From Arcanobacterium buesumense (GTDB lineage Bacteria > Actinomycetota > Actinomycetes > Actinomycetales > Actinomycetaceae), in assembly GCF_012563545.1 (NCBI RefSeq), contig NZ_CP050804.1:124001-188000 (forward strand): a DNA stretch of 64,000 bases. The letters are read 5' to 3'. The notes beneath the pieces were generated by a model, which ran no database searches, was not told the origin of the DNA, and saw only the letters and a list, made by a program, of their open reading frames with translations. Numbering within the stretch: the first letter of the stretch is position 1; each line of letters begins with the position of its first letter. Position numbers and translations under genes: made by a program. Below, one piece after another: positions 21,074 to 31,500 of this stretch.

Positions 21074-22312
21074 TCATGTAGTACTCGGTTTGCAACTATG
21101 CGAACTGACTACGCCAGCAACAACAACCCACAAACTAGCCGCAATCAGCAATGCGCTCAGCGGAGAATCTGGCGTGTTGAGCAGGTAGCCCAACTGCAAT
21201 CCACAAATCGTTCCAACAGCGCCAAAACTGTACGACCAACTCATGATGCGCGCGAACTGGCTTCCGCGGAAGAACACCTGGCGGTGCGTCTCGAGAATAA
21301 TCACACGAGCCTTGTTGAAAAGCACATTGAAGAAAATAAACCCGATCGCGGTATAGAAATGAGCATTGCCACTCGTCATAAGAACGACGGCGATCACAAT
21401 GTTCGTTGCCGAAAGACCAGCAGTCACCTGCAAGGCACGCTTCGTTGGAATCGCCTTAGAAATACGTCGTCCAACAAGCGGGCCGACAGTTGCTGCGCTA
21501 CCGAAAGCAATCAACACCCACCCCATAGCCACCTGTGCCGAGCGATCACTCAAGTTCGCTGCCCACAAGAACACCAGCGAGCCAGTCAACGCTCCGATAA
21601 CTTGTAAAACAAACGACAGTAACGGAGAAGCCGGGCCAGAACGGAACAAATCAAAGAAGAACTGACGTATCGGCAGGCGTGCACCGGTTGCGGAGAACTC
21701 TTCGTCGTCGGCATCAATCAACGCTGGCATAGCGTAAGTGTGCCGGGCCCACATTCGGAAACTGGCACCGGCAAGCGACAACACCGCGTTAGCAATAAAG
21801 AGAACCTGCACGGAAAGAACGGACACCCATGCGCCGGCCGGGCTGGCAACAACCAAGCCGATAAAGCCGAGCCAAGCGTACAGTGCGGCGTTAAACGACA
21901 GTGCGTGCTCTTCGGACTGTTGGGCGAACGCCGCGCCGTAAAACTCTTCGGCGATATCAGATACCGGTGCAAGGAAAAGATCGATCGCAATATATCCGAT
22001 CAACAGCCACGTTCCAGGTATGCCGGTAAACATCAGTGCGACGACGGCGACAACCGACAGTAGAGCTTCAATGAAGTCAACGGTAATCAGCGTCGTATCC
22101 GGAGAATATTTCTTGAGGATATGCGCATAGAGTGGAAAAGCAAAAACACATAACTGTTCAGCGGAAGAAATCAGCACGAACGTGCCCACACTGACCTGGC
22201 CGGCAGCGGTGAGCGCGTTCCAGCCACCTTCAATGAGGCGATTACCTAAAACTGTGAGGATCAGGCCAACAACCATCACCCTGCGCACGCGGCGCAACGT
22301 TTGGAAAGACAT
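21074..22312 (-). CDS. Major facilitator superfamily transporter
   Basis: 412 aa with about 12 membrane helices. Weak MFS motif around GRRISKAIPTKRAL between helices 8 and 9 and VLGNRLIEGGW in the first helix. Substrate unknown. It lies 29 bp downstream of the gntR-type gene and 0.8 kb from pgm, all on one strand, suggesting shared control with sugar-phosphate metabolism. Confidence 0.85.
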   Translation of the reverse strand: MSFQTLRRVRRVMVVGLILTVLGNRLIEGGWNALTAAGQVSVGTFVLISSAEQLCVFAFPLYAHILKKYSPDTTLITVDFIEALLSVVAVVALMFTGIPGTWLLIGYIAIDLFLAPVSDIAEEFYGAAFAQQSEEHALSFNAALYAWLGFIGLVVASPAGAWVSVLSVQVLFIANAVLSLAGASFRMWARHTYAMPALIDADDEEFSATGARLPIRQFFFDLFRSGPASPLLSFVLQVIGALTGSLVFLWAANLSDRSAQVAMGWVLIAFGSAATVGPLVGRRISKAIPTKRALQVTAGLSATNIVIAVVLMTSGNAHFYTAIGFIFFNVLFNKARVIILETHRQVFFRGSQFARIMSWSYSFGAVGTICGLQLGYLLNTPDSPLSALLIAASLWVVVAGVVSSHSCKPSTT

Positions 22313-22341
22313 GAGTACCTTTCTGGTGTAAAAACTAGTAT

Positions 22342-23097
22342 TTAGGCATGCTCCCCGTGGGCAAAAACCGTCGATTCATAAGTATAGAGATCCCCACGAT
22401 ATGTGTGAATACCCCATTCAACAATATCTCCCGTTTCATCAAATGCGGTGCGGTTGATCGTCAATACTGGTTGGCGGGTGGGGATAGTGAGGAGTTTTGC
22501 GTGCCGGCGGGAAGGCTTTTCTGCCGTAACCGCTTGAGTAGTAGAAGCAATAATTGTCCCAGATTCGCGCAGCAATTCATACAATCCGCGTTGTTCCAGA
22601 TCACCATAGCTGGGTGCAAGGTCAGCACGGATCCAGTTGTAGAGCACTGCGATTGGCTCCCCGTCACGATACCGTAACCGTTCGAGCTCAAGAATAGGGG
22701 TACCCGCGACGCAATCAAGACGCTGCGCCATCCGCGCAGTTGCCGGAACGACGTTATAGGCCAAAATATGGGTTGTTGGATGTTGGCCTCGCCGGCGTAG
22801 TTCCTCATTAAGAGAAGAAAGTTTGAGAAGCCGGTGGCGAGGCTTGGGCGCTACAATAGTGCCCTTGCCCCGCCGCCGGATCAGCAGCCCTTGCTCCACT
22901 AAGGTTTGCATGGCACGCCGGGCAGTTGGCCGAGAGACTTTAAGCCGATGCGCCATCGAAATCTCGTTTTCGATCACCGTGCCGGCAGTTAAATCACCAG
23001 CAATAATCGCGCGTTCGATCGGTTCCGATATCTGCACATGAAGTGGAATATCTGAAGTCCGATTGAGTTCGATCCGAGGTGTGTATGGGTGGAGCAT
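22342..23097 (-). CDS. GntR-family transcriptional regulator (HutC subfamily, UTRA domain)
   Basis: 251 aa. N-terminal winged helix (about residues 14-80, with VSRPTARRAMQTLVEQGLL as the recognition region and RRRGKGT as the wing). The UTRA effector domain covers about 95-245. It probably senses a small sugar or amino-sugar metabolite. It sits between pgm (9 bp upstream) and the MFS gene. A UTRA regulator next to sugar genes makes control of the MFS transporter or of the distant GH20 locus possible, but no operator was identified. Confidence 0.92.
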   Translation of the reverse strand: MLHPYTPRIELNRTSDIPLHVQISEPIERAIIAGDLTAGTVIENEISMAHRLKVSRPTARRAMQTLVEQGLLIRRRGKGTIVAPKPRHRLLKLSSLNEELRRRGQHPTTHILAYNVVPATARMAQRLDCVAGTPILELERLRYRDGEPIAVLYNWIRADLAPSYGDLEQRGLYELLRESGTIIASTTQAVTAEKPSRRHAKLLTIPTRQPVLTINRTAFDETGDIVEWGIHTYRGDLYTYESTVFAHGEHA

Positions 23098-23106
23098 AAT
23101 GATTGG

Positions 23107-24789
23107 CTAGGATTCTAGCGCAGCAGCAACAACAGCCTTGGCTTCGTGTTGAACCCGTGCCAGGTGTTCATCACCATGGAATGATTCGGCATAAATCTTG
23201 TAAACGTCCTCAGTTCCCGACGGGCGTGCCGCAAACCAAGCATTCTCAGTTGTTACCTTCAAACCGCCAATCTTTGCTCCATTTCCGGGTGCCTCAACCA
23301 AACGCGCCGTGATCGTTTCTCCGGCAAGCTCAGTAGCAGTTACGTCAGCTGGAGCCAACGCAGCCAACTTAGCTTTTTCTGCCTTCGTTGCCGCCGCATC
23401 AATTCGGGCATACGACGACGCGCCAAACTCAGCCACCAGTTCGCGATGCAACTGCGAGGGGGTCTTTCCTGTGACGGCAGTGATCTCGGCCGCCAACAGA
23501 TCCATAATCAGACCGTCCTTATCAGTGGTCCACACGGTACCGTTCTTCCGCAAGAACGACGCACCAGCAGATTCTTCACCGCCAAACCCGATCTTCCCAG
23601 AAATCAACCCCGGCACAAACCATTTGAAACCGACCGGAACTTCAACCAGTTCGCGTCCAATACTGCCCACAACACGATCGATTAACGACGACGACACAAG
23701 AGTCTTACCAACGCCAGCACCTGCTGGCCACTGTGGACGATGCGTGAACAAATAGTTGATAGCAACAGCCAAATAATGGTTCGGGTTCATCAACCCAGCA
23801 TCCGGGGTGACAATACCGTGGCGATCTGAATCAGCATCGTTACCGGTAGCAATATCGAACGGTGAGCTACCAGAAGCGTCCGGCTTCATACGCTCTAGCA
23901 GCGAAGCCATCGCATACGGAGACGAACAATCCATGCGGATCTTGCCGTCCCAATCGAGAGTCATAAAACGCCACGTTGGATCCACGGTTGGATTCACAAC
24001 TGTGAGGTCTAGGCCGTAACGTTCGCCGATCGCACCCCAGTATTCGGCCGATGCGCCACCCATCGGGTCGGCACCGATGCGCACGCCGGCATCCCGGATC
24101 ACTTCAAGATCAATTATGGACTGCAAATCGTCAACGTAAGCAGAGAGGTAATCATGACCACGGGTTGTTTCAGCTGCCATGGCTGCTTCATAGCTGACGC
24201 GTGGAACATTGCGCCAGCCCTGACGCAGAATCTCATTCGCCCGGGCAGCGATGGCTACAGTAGCATCCGAATCAGCCGGACCACCGTGAGGCGGATTGTA
24301 TTTGAAACCACCATCGCGTGGCGGATTATGTGACGGGGTGACGACGATGCCATCTGCTAACCCTGGACCAGAAGTGCGAACACCATCAAGAGTATTGGCG
24401 CCGTTCGCCGTCAAAATAGCTAACGAAACCGCCGGGGTTGGGGTCCACGAACGGCGTGCATCAATGCGCACTTCAACACTGTTAGCAGCTAATACTTCCA
24501 GTGCAGTTCGTTCGGCTGGTTCTGATAGGGCGTGTGTATCACGGCCAATGTAGAGCGGGCCGTCAATACCGTGCGCGTGACGGTATTCCACGATTGCCTG
24601 AGTGGTTGCCACAATATGGGCTTCGTTGAAAGCCCCATCAAAAGCAGAGCCACGATGTCCCGATGTACCAAACACAACCTGCTGTGCTGGGTTTTCTGGA
24701 TCAGGTTCAATGTCATAGTAGGCGCTGATGAGAGCATCAACGTCAACGAGGTCAGATAATTGGGCTGGAGTTCCTGCGCGTTCGTTCAT
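23107..24789 (-). CDS. pgm: Phosphoglucomutase (alpha-D-glucose-specific)
   Basis: 560 aa, normal length. It interconverts glucose 1- and 6-phosphate. The phosphoserine loop is [11 protein letters not shown], the metal-binding loop DADSDRHG, and the sugar-binding loop GGEESAG. The C-terminal phosphate-binding loop RPSGTE is intact. Head of the pgm-gntR-MFS run and 12 bp downstream of the kinase-like/flippase gene, so possibly part of a longer transcript. Confidence 0.96.
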   Translation of the reverse strand: MNERAGTPAQLSDLVDVDALISAYYDIEPDPENPAQQVVFGTSGHRGSAFDGAFNEAHIVATTQAIVEYRHAHGIDGPLYIGRDTHALSEPAERTALEVLAANSVEVRIDARRSWTPTPAVSLAILTANGANTLDGVRTSGPGLADGIVVTPSHNPPRDGGFKYNPPHGGPADSDATVAIAARANEILRQGWRNVPRVSYEAAMAAETTRGHDYLSAYVDDLQSIIDLEVIRDAGVRIGADPMGGASAEYWGAIGERYGLDLTVVNPTVDPTWRFMTLDWDGKIRMDCSSPYAMASLLERMKPDASGSSPFDIATGNDADSDRHGIVTPDAGLMNPNHYLAVAINYLFTHRPQWPAGAGVGKTLVSSSLIDRVVGSIGRELVEVPVGFKWFVPGLISGKIGFGGEESAGASFLRKNGTVWTTDKDGLIMDLLAAEITAVTGKTPSQLHRELVAEFGASSYARIDAAATKAEKAKLAALAPADVTATELAGETITARLVEAPGNGAKIGGLKVTTENAWFAARPSGTEDVYKIYAESFHGDEHLARVQHEAKAVVAAALES

Positions 24790-24801
24790 GACACTAGTCT
24801 A

Positions 24802-27420
24802 CTAAATGTAATTGCGTTTCGTTGCAATCTGCAACGCAATCCATCCCAAAGGAACACGACCCCAGAAGGTAAACAATCGATACAGTACAGCAGTGGATAA
24901 CGCTACCGAATACGGAATACCAGTCAGCACTAGACCACCAGTAAGAGCAGCTTCCACCGGCCCGATACCACCCGGAGACGGAACCAAGGAACCAACCGAA
25001 TTAGAAACCAGATAGGTGACAGCTAAAGTAACTAACGGTAACTGATAGCCAAAGGACCCCAAGGCAAAACCGAAACAAGCAACGAATGCTACCGTCATAA
25101 TCATCGACCCTAAAAACCCGAACGCCAACCGGCGCGGATGGGTTCCTAGCCACACCAGACGCGGCCAAATCTGTTCTACAGTAGGCTGAATTTTCGCAAA
25201 AATCCACGAACGCAACGGGCGGATAACGAAAATAGCACCAATAGCAACCAATGCCAACACAATACTGATTACGATTGACTGCGAAGGCATAGATAATGCC
25301 CCGAGTTCACCAGTTACGAGCGTCAACACAATCAAAGAGAAAACCGTGGTAATAAACTGTGCAAGTTGAACAACTGTTACAGTCGCCAATGCCGGTGCCG
25401 TATCCACATTCTTTTTCTGCAAGAAACGCAAATTCAACGCAGCCGGTCCAATACCAGCCGGGGCAACAAGAGTAACAAGAGAAGCAACAACCTGAATCAA
25501 CACAGATTGACCTAACGGAATATGCTCTTGAGTGTAGGCCTTCAACGTAATAGCCGCTCCGAGATAGGTTAATAACCCGGCACCAAATGACAGCATCATC
25601 CACATTGGATTTGCGGCTTGAATAGCCAACGACAAGTCGGTGAAATTGACCGAGGCAGCCAAAAAATAAATCGCGAATACGCCAAGAGAAACAGTAATAA
25701 TCGTCTTAGGCGAAAAGCGATTCAACTCCACCGGCTCCATCGAACCCGTATCCGGTAGCCGATCCTCTAAAGCTTGACGAATCCGCCCAATATCTTTCGA
25801 TTTAGGGAAATCTTCCCGCGTCCGAGCCGGCATGATTGTTTTTTGCAACAGTGGAACAACCGACATAACACGTTCGAAAGGCATCGCACGGGTAAACGAA
25901 TCAACAGCCCGGTCTATCCCCACAACTCCTGCAAGCATCGTTAAACCCTGAGCCAAATCCACAAAACGGACCGTTTCAGAAGTCAACAGAGAACCATCTT
26001 GCCAGTTTGTAATATGTAACCCGTCAGCAGTTAACCGCACACAACCGGCATGAATATCGCCATGAGATATCCCGCGTACATGCGCCTGCTGTAAATGTTG
26101 CCAAAAAGAATCAAGAGCCTCGTCAGTGATAGTTCGGCCATCGACGTCGTCAAGAAGTGGCGAATGGGAAACCCGGTAAACTACGCACACAGTGGAATCA
26201 GCGTGCGCATCACCAACAAAAAGCCGTGGCGAAACCTTCGCCTTTTCCGTCGCCAACTGCATGAGCACATGCTGTTGAGCAGCATCGTGTAACGTGCGCG
26301 ACCCTTCCCGATAGGTAATTTTCAAACGCAACTGACGCCACAAATCCGCCATCGCCCCTACAATAAGACGATCTTCATCCAAGACATGCACATGGTAGAC
26401 AAGATCTTGACGGTCACGAACCAGATATGTGCGCGAAACTGATACAGGCCGAAACATCGGATAGCTAGACCGAGCATGATAAGCCATTTCGCGGGCATTA
26501 ACCCCCGATGCTGGACCAATCGTTGACGGTAGTGATTGAGTAAAAGCCGCGGACGGCACAAGCGCGTTATCCGCATTTTGCCACATCCGAGCCAAGCGTC
26601 GAATCGCTCCCGAATCAGTGTAACCAAGAGGGGCATAGCTCAGAACAGACCAGGCAACAACCTCATCACAGATTTCACTATCACAACGAATAATTTCCTG
26701 CGGATCAACACCCGCCCGCTTTATCAAATCAACAAAACGCGCCCCCGTCACCCGACGAGGAAACGTGCCAATAATGAATCGAACCAGTAAAGCAATCCCA
26801 ACACCAAGTAAAACGGTAGCCACCGTACTTGGTAAATTCTGCCTGCCCTGCAACACAAGTAAAAAAGCCAACGCAACCGTCAAAATCCAGCCCCAGCGCA
26901 CCAACCGAGACCCGCGGAACGTACCGGCAATAGTGAGCAACGCAGAAATGGCAGCCAAATAAGGAGTGGAGTCAGTGAACATGTGTAGTGGTGATACAAC
27001 ACTTGCGGAACGAGCATGAACAATCTGTTGGGCAATCATGCCCGTCATTGTCGTTAACGCAACCGTCACAATAGTCGCCAGCACGGCAGTGACAACGGTG
27101 CGCCACCGTCGTCGAAAAATTATCGTACCTACCACAGCCACCGGCACGAAGAATGAAACAAGGCCTTCCAAAATATTGATCGGAACGAAAAATATTTGTT
27201 CCACGAAACTTGAGGTAGCAGCACGCACATCACTAGTTACCCCAAGAACAGTCAGGCGAGCATACATGGATAACACAACAACAATGCCGATACTGGCAAA
27301 CGCCCCGAGTGCGCCAATAAGATCAGCAGGCTGGCGCATCCAACGTTGCGGTGCGTCAACTAAAAGCACGCGCGTGGATGGATCGTCAGTCACCTCGGCC
27401 GTTGTTTGTGTTGTTTTCAC
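24802..27420 (-). CDS. Membrane protein with kinase-like domain and C-terminal flippase-like (LPG synthase TM) domain
   Basis: 872 aa in three parts. Residues ~25-235 hold several membrane helices. Residues ~330-540 are soluble and carry HGDIHAGCV and NWQDGS, resembling the catalytic and metal loops of protein-kinase-like or aminoglycoside-phosphotransferase folds. The usual final Asp is replaced (NWQDGS for DWxDG), so activity is uncertain. Residues ~560-865 are a UPF0104/MprF-type lipid flippase-like membrane domain. Related fusions occur across actinobacteria. The role may be lipid flipping with a regulatory pseudokinase, but this is inference. Confidence 0.8.
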   Translation of the reverse strand: MKTTQTTAEVTDDPSTRVLLVDAPQRWMRQPADLIGALGAFASIGIVVVLSMYARLTVLGVTSDVRAATSSFVEQIFFVPINILEGLVSFFVPVAVVGTIIFRRRWRTVVTAVLATIVTVALTTMTGMIAQQIVHARSASVVSPLHMFTDSTPYLAAISALLTIAGTFRGSRLVRWGWILTVALAFLLVLQGRQNLPSTVATVLLGVGIALLVRFIIGTFPRRVTGARFVDLIKRAGVDPQEIIRCDSEICDEVVAWSVLSYAPLGYTDSGAIRRLARMWQNADNALVPSAAFTQSLPSTIGPASGVNAREMAYHARSSYPMFRPVSVSRTYLVRDRQDLVYHVHVLDEDRLIVGAMADLWRQLRLKITYREGSRTLHDAAQQHVLMQLATEKAKVSPRLFVGDAHADSTVCVVYRVSHSPLLDDVDGRTITDEALDSFWQHLQQAHVRGISHGDIHAGCVRLTADGLHITNWQDGSLLTSETVRFVDLAQGLTMLAGVVGIDRAVDSFTRAMPFERVMSVVPLLQKTIMPARTREDFPKSKDIGRIRQALEDRLPDTGSMEPVELNRFSPKTIITVSLGVFAIYFLAASVNFTDLSLAIQAANPMWMMLSFGAGLLTYLGAAITLKAYTQEHIPLGQSVLIQVVASLVTLVAPAGIGPAALNLRFLQKKNVDTAPALATVTVVQLAQFITTVFSLIVLTLVTGELGALSMPSQSIVISIVLALVAIGAIFVIRPLRSWIFAKIQPTVEQIWPRLVWLGTHPRRLAFGFLGSMIMTVAFVACFGFALGSFGYQLPLVTLAVTYLVSNSVGSLVPSPGGIGPVEAALTGGLVLTGIPYSVALSTAVLYRLFTFWGRVPLGWIALQIATKRNYI

Positions 27421-27456
27421 GTTTCGATCTTACCGTGAACAATAACGCAAGGCAGA

Positions 27457-29640
27457 TTATTGCGCGTTGCGTAACCGTAAGGAATTAGCTACCACGATCA
27501 CTGACGAACTTGCCATTGCGATCGCCGCCAGTCCGGGTGCGATTATTCCGAAAACGGCTAGCGGGATAGCAATCAGGTTGTAGCCGAAGGCCCAGGCTAG
27601 GTTTTCTTTAATGATGCGTAGCGTCTTGTGGCCAATGCGCAGCATCTTTGGAATGACGTTGATACGTGATTCGACGATAGTGACGTCAGCACTTGCTTGG
27701 GCCACATCGGTTCCCGATCCCATGGCGATGGACAGGTCAGCTGCGGCGAGGGCGGCGGCATCGTTGATACCGTCGCCTACCATCGCAACTTTCTTGCCTT
27801 GGGCGTGAAGCTGAGTGATGATGGCGTATTTGTCTTCCGGTAACACGTTGGCATGAACGGTGGTGATTCCGAGCTGGTTGGCGATGGTGGTGGCACTGGC
27901 AAGATTATCGCCGGTGATCATCATTGGTTCGATGCCTTGTTCGTGCAACCAGGTAAGTGCTTCGATGGCGTCGGTGCGGATGGTGTCACTTAAGACAGCG
28001 TAGCCATAGAACTCATTGTGGCTACCGCAGGCGACGATCGTGCCCGGCTCGTCTAGGGGTGGAACCGGCACTTGATTTTCGCGCAGCCACGCAAAACTTC
28101 CGGCGTAGATCTGTTCGCCATTTAAGCGGGCGCTGAGGCCCCGGCCGGCTTCTTCACGAACATCGGTGACGGTGGCCGGTTCGACGCCGCGTTGTTGTGC
28201 GCCGGATACGAGTGCGCGCGCCAGGGGATGGTTCGAGTGGGCTTCGATGCCAGCAAGGATGGCGAGGGTATCGGTTGTGGTGTGGTTGACGACGTCGACG
28301 ATGGCCAGTTCGCCGGTGGTGAGGGTTCCGGTTTTATCGAGTGCGATAGCGTCTAACGAGTGAGCGTTTTCCAAGGCTTCAGGGCCGGAAATGAGGACGC
28401 CATGCTGGGAGAGACGGCCAGAGCCGACCAGCAACGCGGTGGGGGTTGCTAAACCTAAGGCGCAAGGACAGGCGACGACAAGCACGGTGATGGCTGACGA
28501 TAACGCCATATCGAGAGAGTTGTCGAAGACGAAGATGCGCACCAGCAAGGTGGCGAGTGCAATAAGGAGTACCCCGGGTACGAAAACGGAGGCGATTTGG
28601 TCCGCCAGGCGCTGGATAGGAGCTTTACCTACCTGTGCTTGTTCGAGGAGTTTGCCCATCTGTGCCAGCGTGGTATCGGAACCGACGCGGGTTGCTCGGA
28701 TGCGTAACGATCCGTTGGTCAGGATGGTTGCGCCGATAACGGGATCGCCGTCGCGCACGTCAATCGGGGTGGATTCGCCGGTGATCAGGGAGGCGTCAAC
28801 TGCACTTGTTCCGGAAACAACGATTCCGTCGGTTGGGATTTTTTGGCCAGTATGTACGGCGAAGATATCGCCGACGGCTAGCTCGGCTGCGGGGATGGTT
28901 TCATCAGCTTCACTGCCGTCGGCTCGTTGGACGAGCTGAGCTGAGGGTGCGCCGGTTGAGAGCAATAGCCGTAACGCGTCACCAGCTCGCCGCCGAGAAC
29001 GTGATTCGAGCCAGCGTCCCAACAGAAGGAAGGTGACGATCATGGCTGCTGATTCGACATAGATATGTGTGTGGCCGTGCGCGTCGAGGCTGAGTAGTCC
29101 GCTCATTGACATGGTGTAGCCGATCTCGCCAGCACCGCCGAAGAATAGTGCCCATAGTGACCAGCCCATGGACGTGAGTACGCCTATGGAGACCAAGGTA
29201 TCCATAGTTGATGCCCCGTGCCGGCCAGCAGCGAATGCGGCTTTATGGAAGGGCCATCCGCCCCAGAAAGCCACCGGGATTCCCAGTGTAGTGATAACCC
29301 ATTGCCACCCAGCGAACTGCCAGGCGGGAATCATCGATAAGAAAATAATAGGAATACTCAAGATTGCCGACACGATAAATCGACGACGTAAGTCAGCACT
29401 TCGGGCAATAGAATCTGAATTATCTGGTACCTGATCGTGGATGATACTAGCACCGTATCCAGCCTTTTCTACTGTGGCAATAAGATCTGCTTCAGTAAGG
29501 TGTGGTGGATATTCGACGTGTGCACGTTCCGTTGCCAGATTAACGACGGCGTTGACGCCGTCGACTTTATTCAGTTTCTTTTCTACTCGTGCTGAGCATG
29601 ACGCGCAGGTCATGCCGGTAATCTTGAGATCAATATTCAC
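27457..29640 (-). CDS. copA: Copper-exporting P1B-type ATPase
   Basis: 727 aa. One N-terminal HMA domain (GMTCASC, Cys12 and Cys15), eight membrane helices, the TGES actuator motif, intramembrane CPC, the DKTGT phosphorylation site, the HP nucleotide-binding motif and GDGINDA. CPC plus one CxxC domain indicates Cu(I) export. It begins with GTG at 29640, overlapping the copZ stop by 4 bp as GTGA, so it is coupled to the chaperone gene. Confidence 0.95.
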   Translation of the reverse strand: MNIDLKITGMTCASCSARVEKKLNKVDGVNAVVNLATERAHVEYPPHLTEADLIATVEKAGYGASIIHDQVPDNSDSIARSADLRRRFIVSAILSIPIIFLSMIPAWQFAGWQWVITTLGIPVAFWGGWPFHKAAFAAGRHGASTMDTLVSIGVLTSMGWSLWALFFGGAGEIGYTMSMSGLLSLDAHGHTHIYVESAAMIVTFLLLGRWLESRSRRRAGDALRLLLSTGAPSAQLVQRADGSEADETIPAAELAVGDIFAVHTGQKIPTDGIVVSGTSAVDASLITGESTPIDVRDGDPVIGATILTNGSLRIRATRVGSDTTLAQMGKLLEQAQVGKAPIQRLADQIASVFVPGVLLIALATLLVRIFVFDNSLDMALSSAITVLVVACPCALGLATPTALLVGSGRLSQHGVLISGPEALENAHSLDAIALDKTGTLTTGELAIVDVVNHTTTDTLAILAGIEAHSNHPLARALVSGAQQRGVEPATVTDVREEAGRGLSARLNGEQIYAGSFAWLRENQVPVPPLDEPGTIVACGSHNEFYGYAVLSDTIRTDAIEALTWLHEQGIEPMMITGDNLASATTIANQLGITTVHANVLPEDKYAIITQLHAQGKKVAMVGDGINDAAALAAADLSIAMGSGTDVAQASADVTIVESRINVIPKMLRIGHKTLRIIKENLAWAFGYNLIAIPLAVFGIIAPGLAAIAMASSSVIVVANSLRLRNAQ

Positions 29641-29867
29641 TTAGTGACAATGCTTTCTACAGTGTAATTGCCGGCTTCGCTGACGGCTTCGCGGATATCG
29701 TCGTCGGAAATTGGTGATGTGGAATCAAAGGTGACAACGGAGGTGGCTCCCGCGTTGAGCTGCACATCAATATTGGATACGCCAGTTAGTTCGGAAAGTT
29801 CATCAGTGACGTGCTGTGCGCAATGGCCACAGGTGAGTCCGGAAACGTGAAGAGTTGTTGATGACAT
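29637..29867 (-). CDS. copZ: CopZ-like copper chaperone
   Basis: 76 aa single HMA domain with GLTCGHC as the copper site. It delivers Cu(I) to CopA. The start at 29867 (MSSTTLHV) follows AAAGGA by 8-9 nt; the frame is open to 29882 but that part holds the ribosome site. First gene of copZA. No CsoR-type repressor gene lies nearby. Confidence 0.93.
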   Translation of the reverse strand: MSSTTLHVSGLTCGHCAQHVTDELSELTGVSNIDVQLNAGATSVVTFDSTSPISDDDIREAVSEAGNYTVESIVTK

Positions 29868-29891
29868 GGGAAGTCCTTTCATTTTTAACTA

Positions 29892-29943
29892 TTTCGCCCC
29901 GCCACTAATGATGACACAAGTAGCAGGGCGAAAGGAAGAGGGA
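29892..29943 (-). terminator. Possible terminator hairpin upstream of copZ
   Basis: TTTCGCCC (29892-29899) and GGGCGAAA (29936-29943) pair perfectly, with a partly pairing 36-nt interior. It lies just after the end of the 487-aa gene on the minus strand. There is no T-run, so a terminator or a copZ leader structure are both possible. Confidence 0.4.
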
Positions 29944-29952
29944 GTGCTTAGG

Positions 29953-31416
29953 CTAGTTTTGGGTAGCTGAAATATTGGCAGTGAGATCAGTATTAGACGT
30001 AGCCTTCTGAGTTGCTCCGGCACCGAAAACACTGGTGGGAGTGGAGACCGAAAGAACCTTGGCACTGAGCCATTCGGGAACTTCATGACCGCTCTTTTCG
30101 ACGATCGCTAATTCACTAAGCCACTGGTCTTGAGGTACTTGGTCAGCGTATGGAGGCTGGACTTTAGCGTTGAGCGAAACAGTTCCTTGGCCTTCTTTAA
30201 CAGCATGAAGCACGATCGTGAAGAAAGGACCTTCGCCAGAAGCAATTCGCAGTTTCTTTAATTGGCGCAAATAATGCAGGATTGCTGTGGGGATCACTTT
30301 TAGGCGGGCGCCTTGGTCTTCCCCAAGTTTCGCGTTCGCTTCATAGACGACGTGGTCGCCAATTATTTGAACTTGTAAGGATACTTCAGTCCACGACGGC
30401 GGAGTGGTTTGGCCAAGGAGGTTAAAGACTTCTTGGACGAGTGCATTTTGATCTGTGATATTAAATGGTTCAGTGCGAGTTGCAGTGACTGCCGGACGGT
30501 CTGCAACTGACCAAGAAACCGGGGTGGCTTCTTGCTTTCCTTTATTTTCCAAGTGTTCCGGTGCCGCAAGTGCAGTGTAGGTGGCACCTGCCCAGCGTTG
30601 GAAATTGACCTGTGAACAGTAAGGGGCATCGGTGAGGAGTGAAACGATATGGAATTTTATCTCCCCATCCGAGGTGGACACTGCACGTAAAATACGCACT
30701 GGAATCCCCGATAGTTGGGCAACTGCTAACTGCGTGAAAACTCGAAGTGAATCATCATAAGCGATACGTTTTGCCCATAGTCCATTATTGAGTTGTTCGA
30801 AGCCTTCTTCATTGTCTGGAGCAAAAGGTGCAACAAGGGTGAGGGCAACGGGTTGCCCATCGACTACCTCAACATCACAAGGAATTTCACCCCAGTCGCG
30901 CTGGACAACAGCACCGGCATACGGAGAAGGGACCCCGGCAACAAATGATCCGGTTTCAATATTTTCCCAACCGAAAGCAATGCCGTGGTAGACCCCGCGC
31001 AAAACAGGTTCGGATTCACCAGGGAAGAATCGCCATAAGCGTGAACCAGCAGTTAACCGGCAGGGATCAAGGAGGAGGAGATCTGTGCGAACGCCGCCGC
31101 CTTCAGCAACACCAGTGCCATCATAAGGGGCAAAATCAATGACGCCACCACGAAATGCTTGCGGATGAAGAGGGCCTACAGCTTGGCGAGCATGGGTAAA
31201 TGCATCAGCTGGTATATGGAGAACATCAAGAGGAGCATCATCGCTAAATGGCGAATCAGGGAAGCGTAGATGCAATAAATCTAGCAGTGCGCTTACGTCC
31301 GTCACCTCAGCGACCTCAGCGGCATCTACGGCAAAACCGGCAACAAGATCATAGCCGTGGTCAAGAAATGATTGAGCTTGGCTGTCTGAAACAGCGACAA
31401 GATATGTGGTAGTCAC
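29953..31416 (-). CDS. Conserved hypothetical protein, 487 aa
   Basis: I do not recognise this protein. It is soluble, with no signal peptide or membrane helix. The N-terminal ~300 aa is acidic with alternating beta-type sequence (DLLLLDPCRLTAGSRLWRFF, VYHGIAFGWENI). Residues ~340-445 look like a separate domain in a style reminiscent of YezG/DUF600-type immunity-like folds, but that resemblance is weak. A low-complexity Ser/Thr/Ala tail ends it. GTG at 31416 follows AAGGGG by about 7 nt and is favoured over the ATG at 31449. Follows the dedA gene by 84 bp. Confidence 0.7.
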   Translation of the reverse strand: MTTTYLVAVSDSQAQSFLDHGYDLVAGFAVDAAEVAEVTDVSALLDLLHLRFPDSPFSDDAPLDVLHIPADAFTHARQAVGPLHPQAFRGGVIDFAPYDGTGVAEGGGVRTDLLLLDPCRLTAGSRLWRFFPGESEPVLRGVYHGIAFGWENIETGSFVAGVPSPYAGAVVQRDWGEIPCDVEVVDGQPVALTLVAPFAPDNEEGFEQLNNGLWAKRIAYDDSLRVFTQLAVAQLSGIPVRILRAVSTSDGEIKFHIVSLLTDAPYCSQVNFQRWAGATYTALAAPEHLENKGKQEATPVSWSVADRPAVTATRTEPFNITDQNALVQEVFNLLGQTTPPSWTEVSLQVQIIGDHVVYEANAKLGEDQGARLKVIPTAILHYLRQLKKLRIASGEGPFFTIVLHAVKEGQGTVSLNAKVQPPYADQVPQDQWLSELAIVEKSGHEVPEWLSAKVLSVSTPTSVFGAGATQKATSNTDLTANISATQN

Positions 31417-31500
31417 GTCGTACCCCTTCGTTGGTTTGTCTGATACCAACGATACCGGGCTAGTTCCTAAAGCGGTAATTCGCTAGTGTGCTAGGTGATA

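Noticed and set aside
20951-21607. 218-codon frame on the plus strand across App1-like and MFS genes
   Set aside because: Spans the boundary of two well-supported minus-strand genes; sequence has no family resemblance.
28391-28939. Open frame antisense to copA
   Set aside because: Serine/threonine-rich shadow of the ATPase membrane region; all P-type motifs are on the minus strand.
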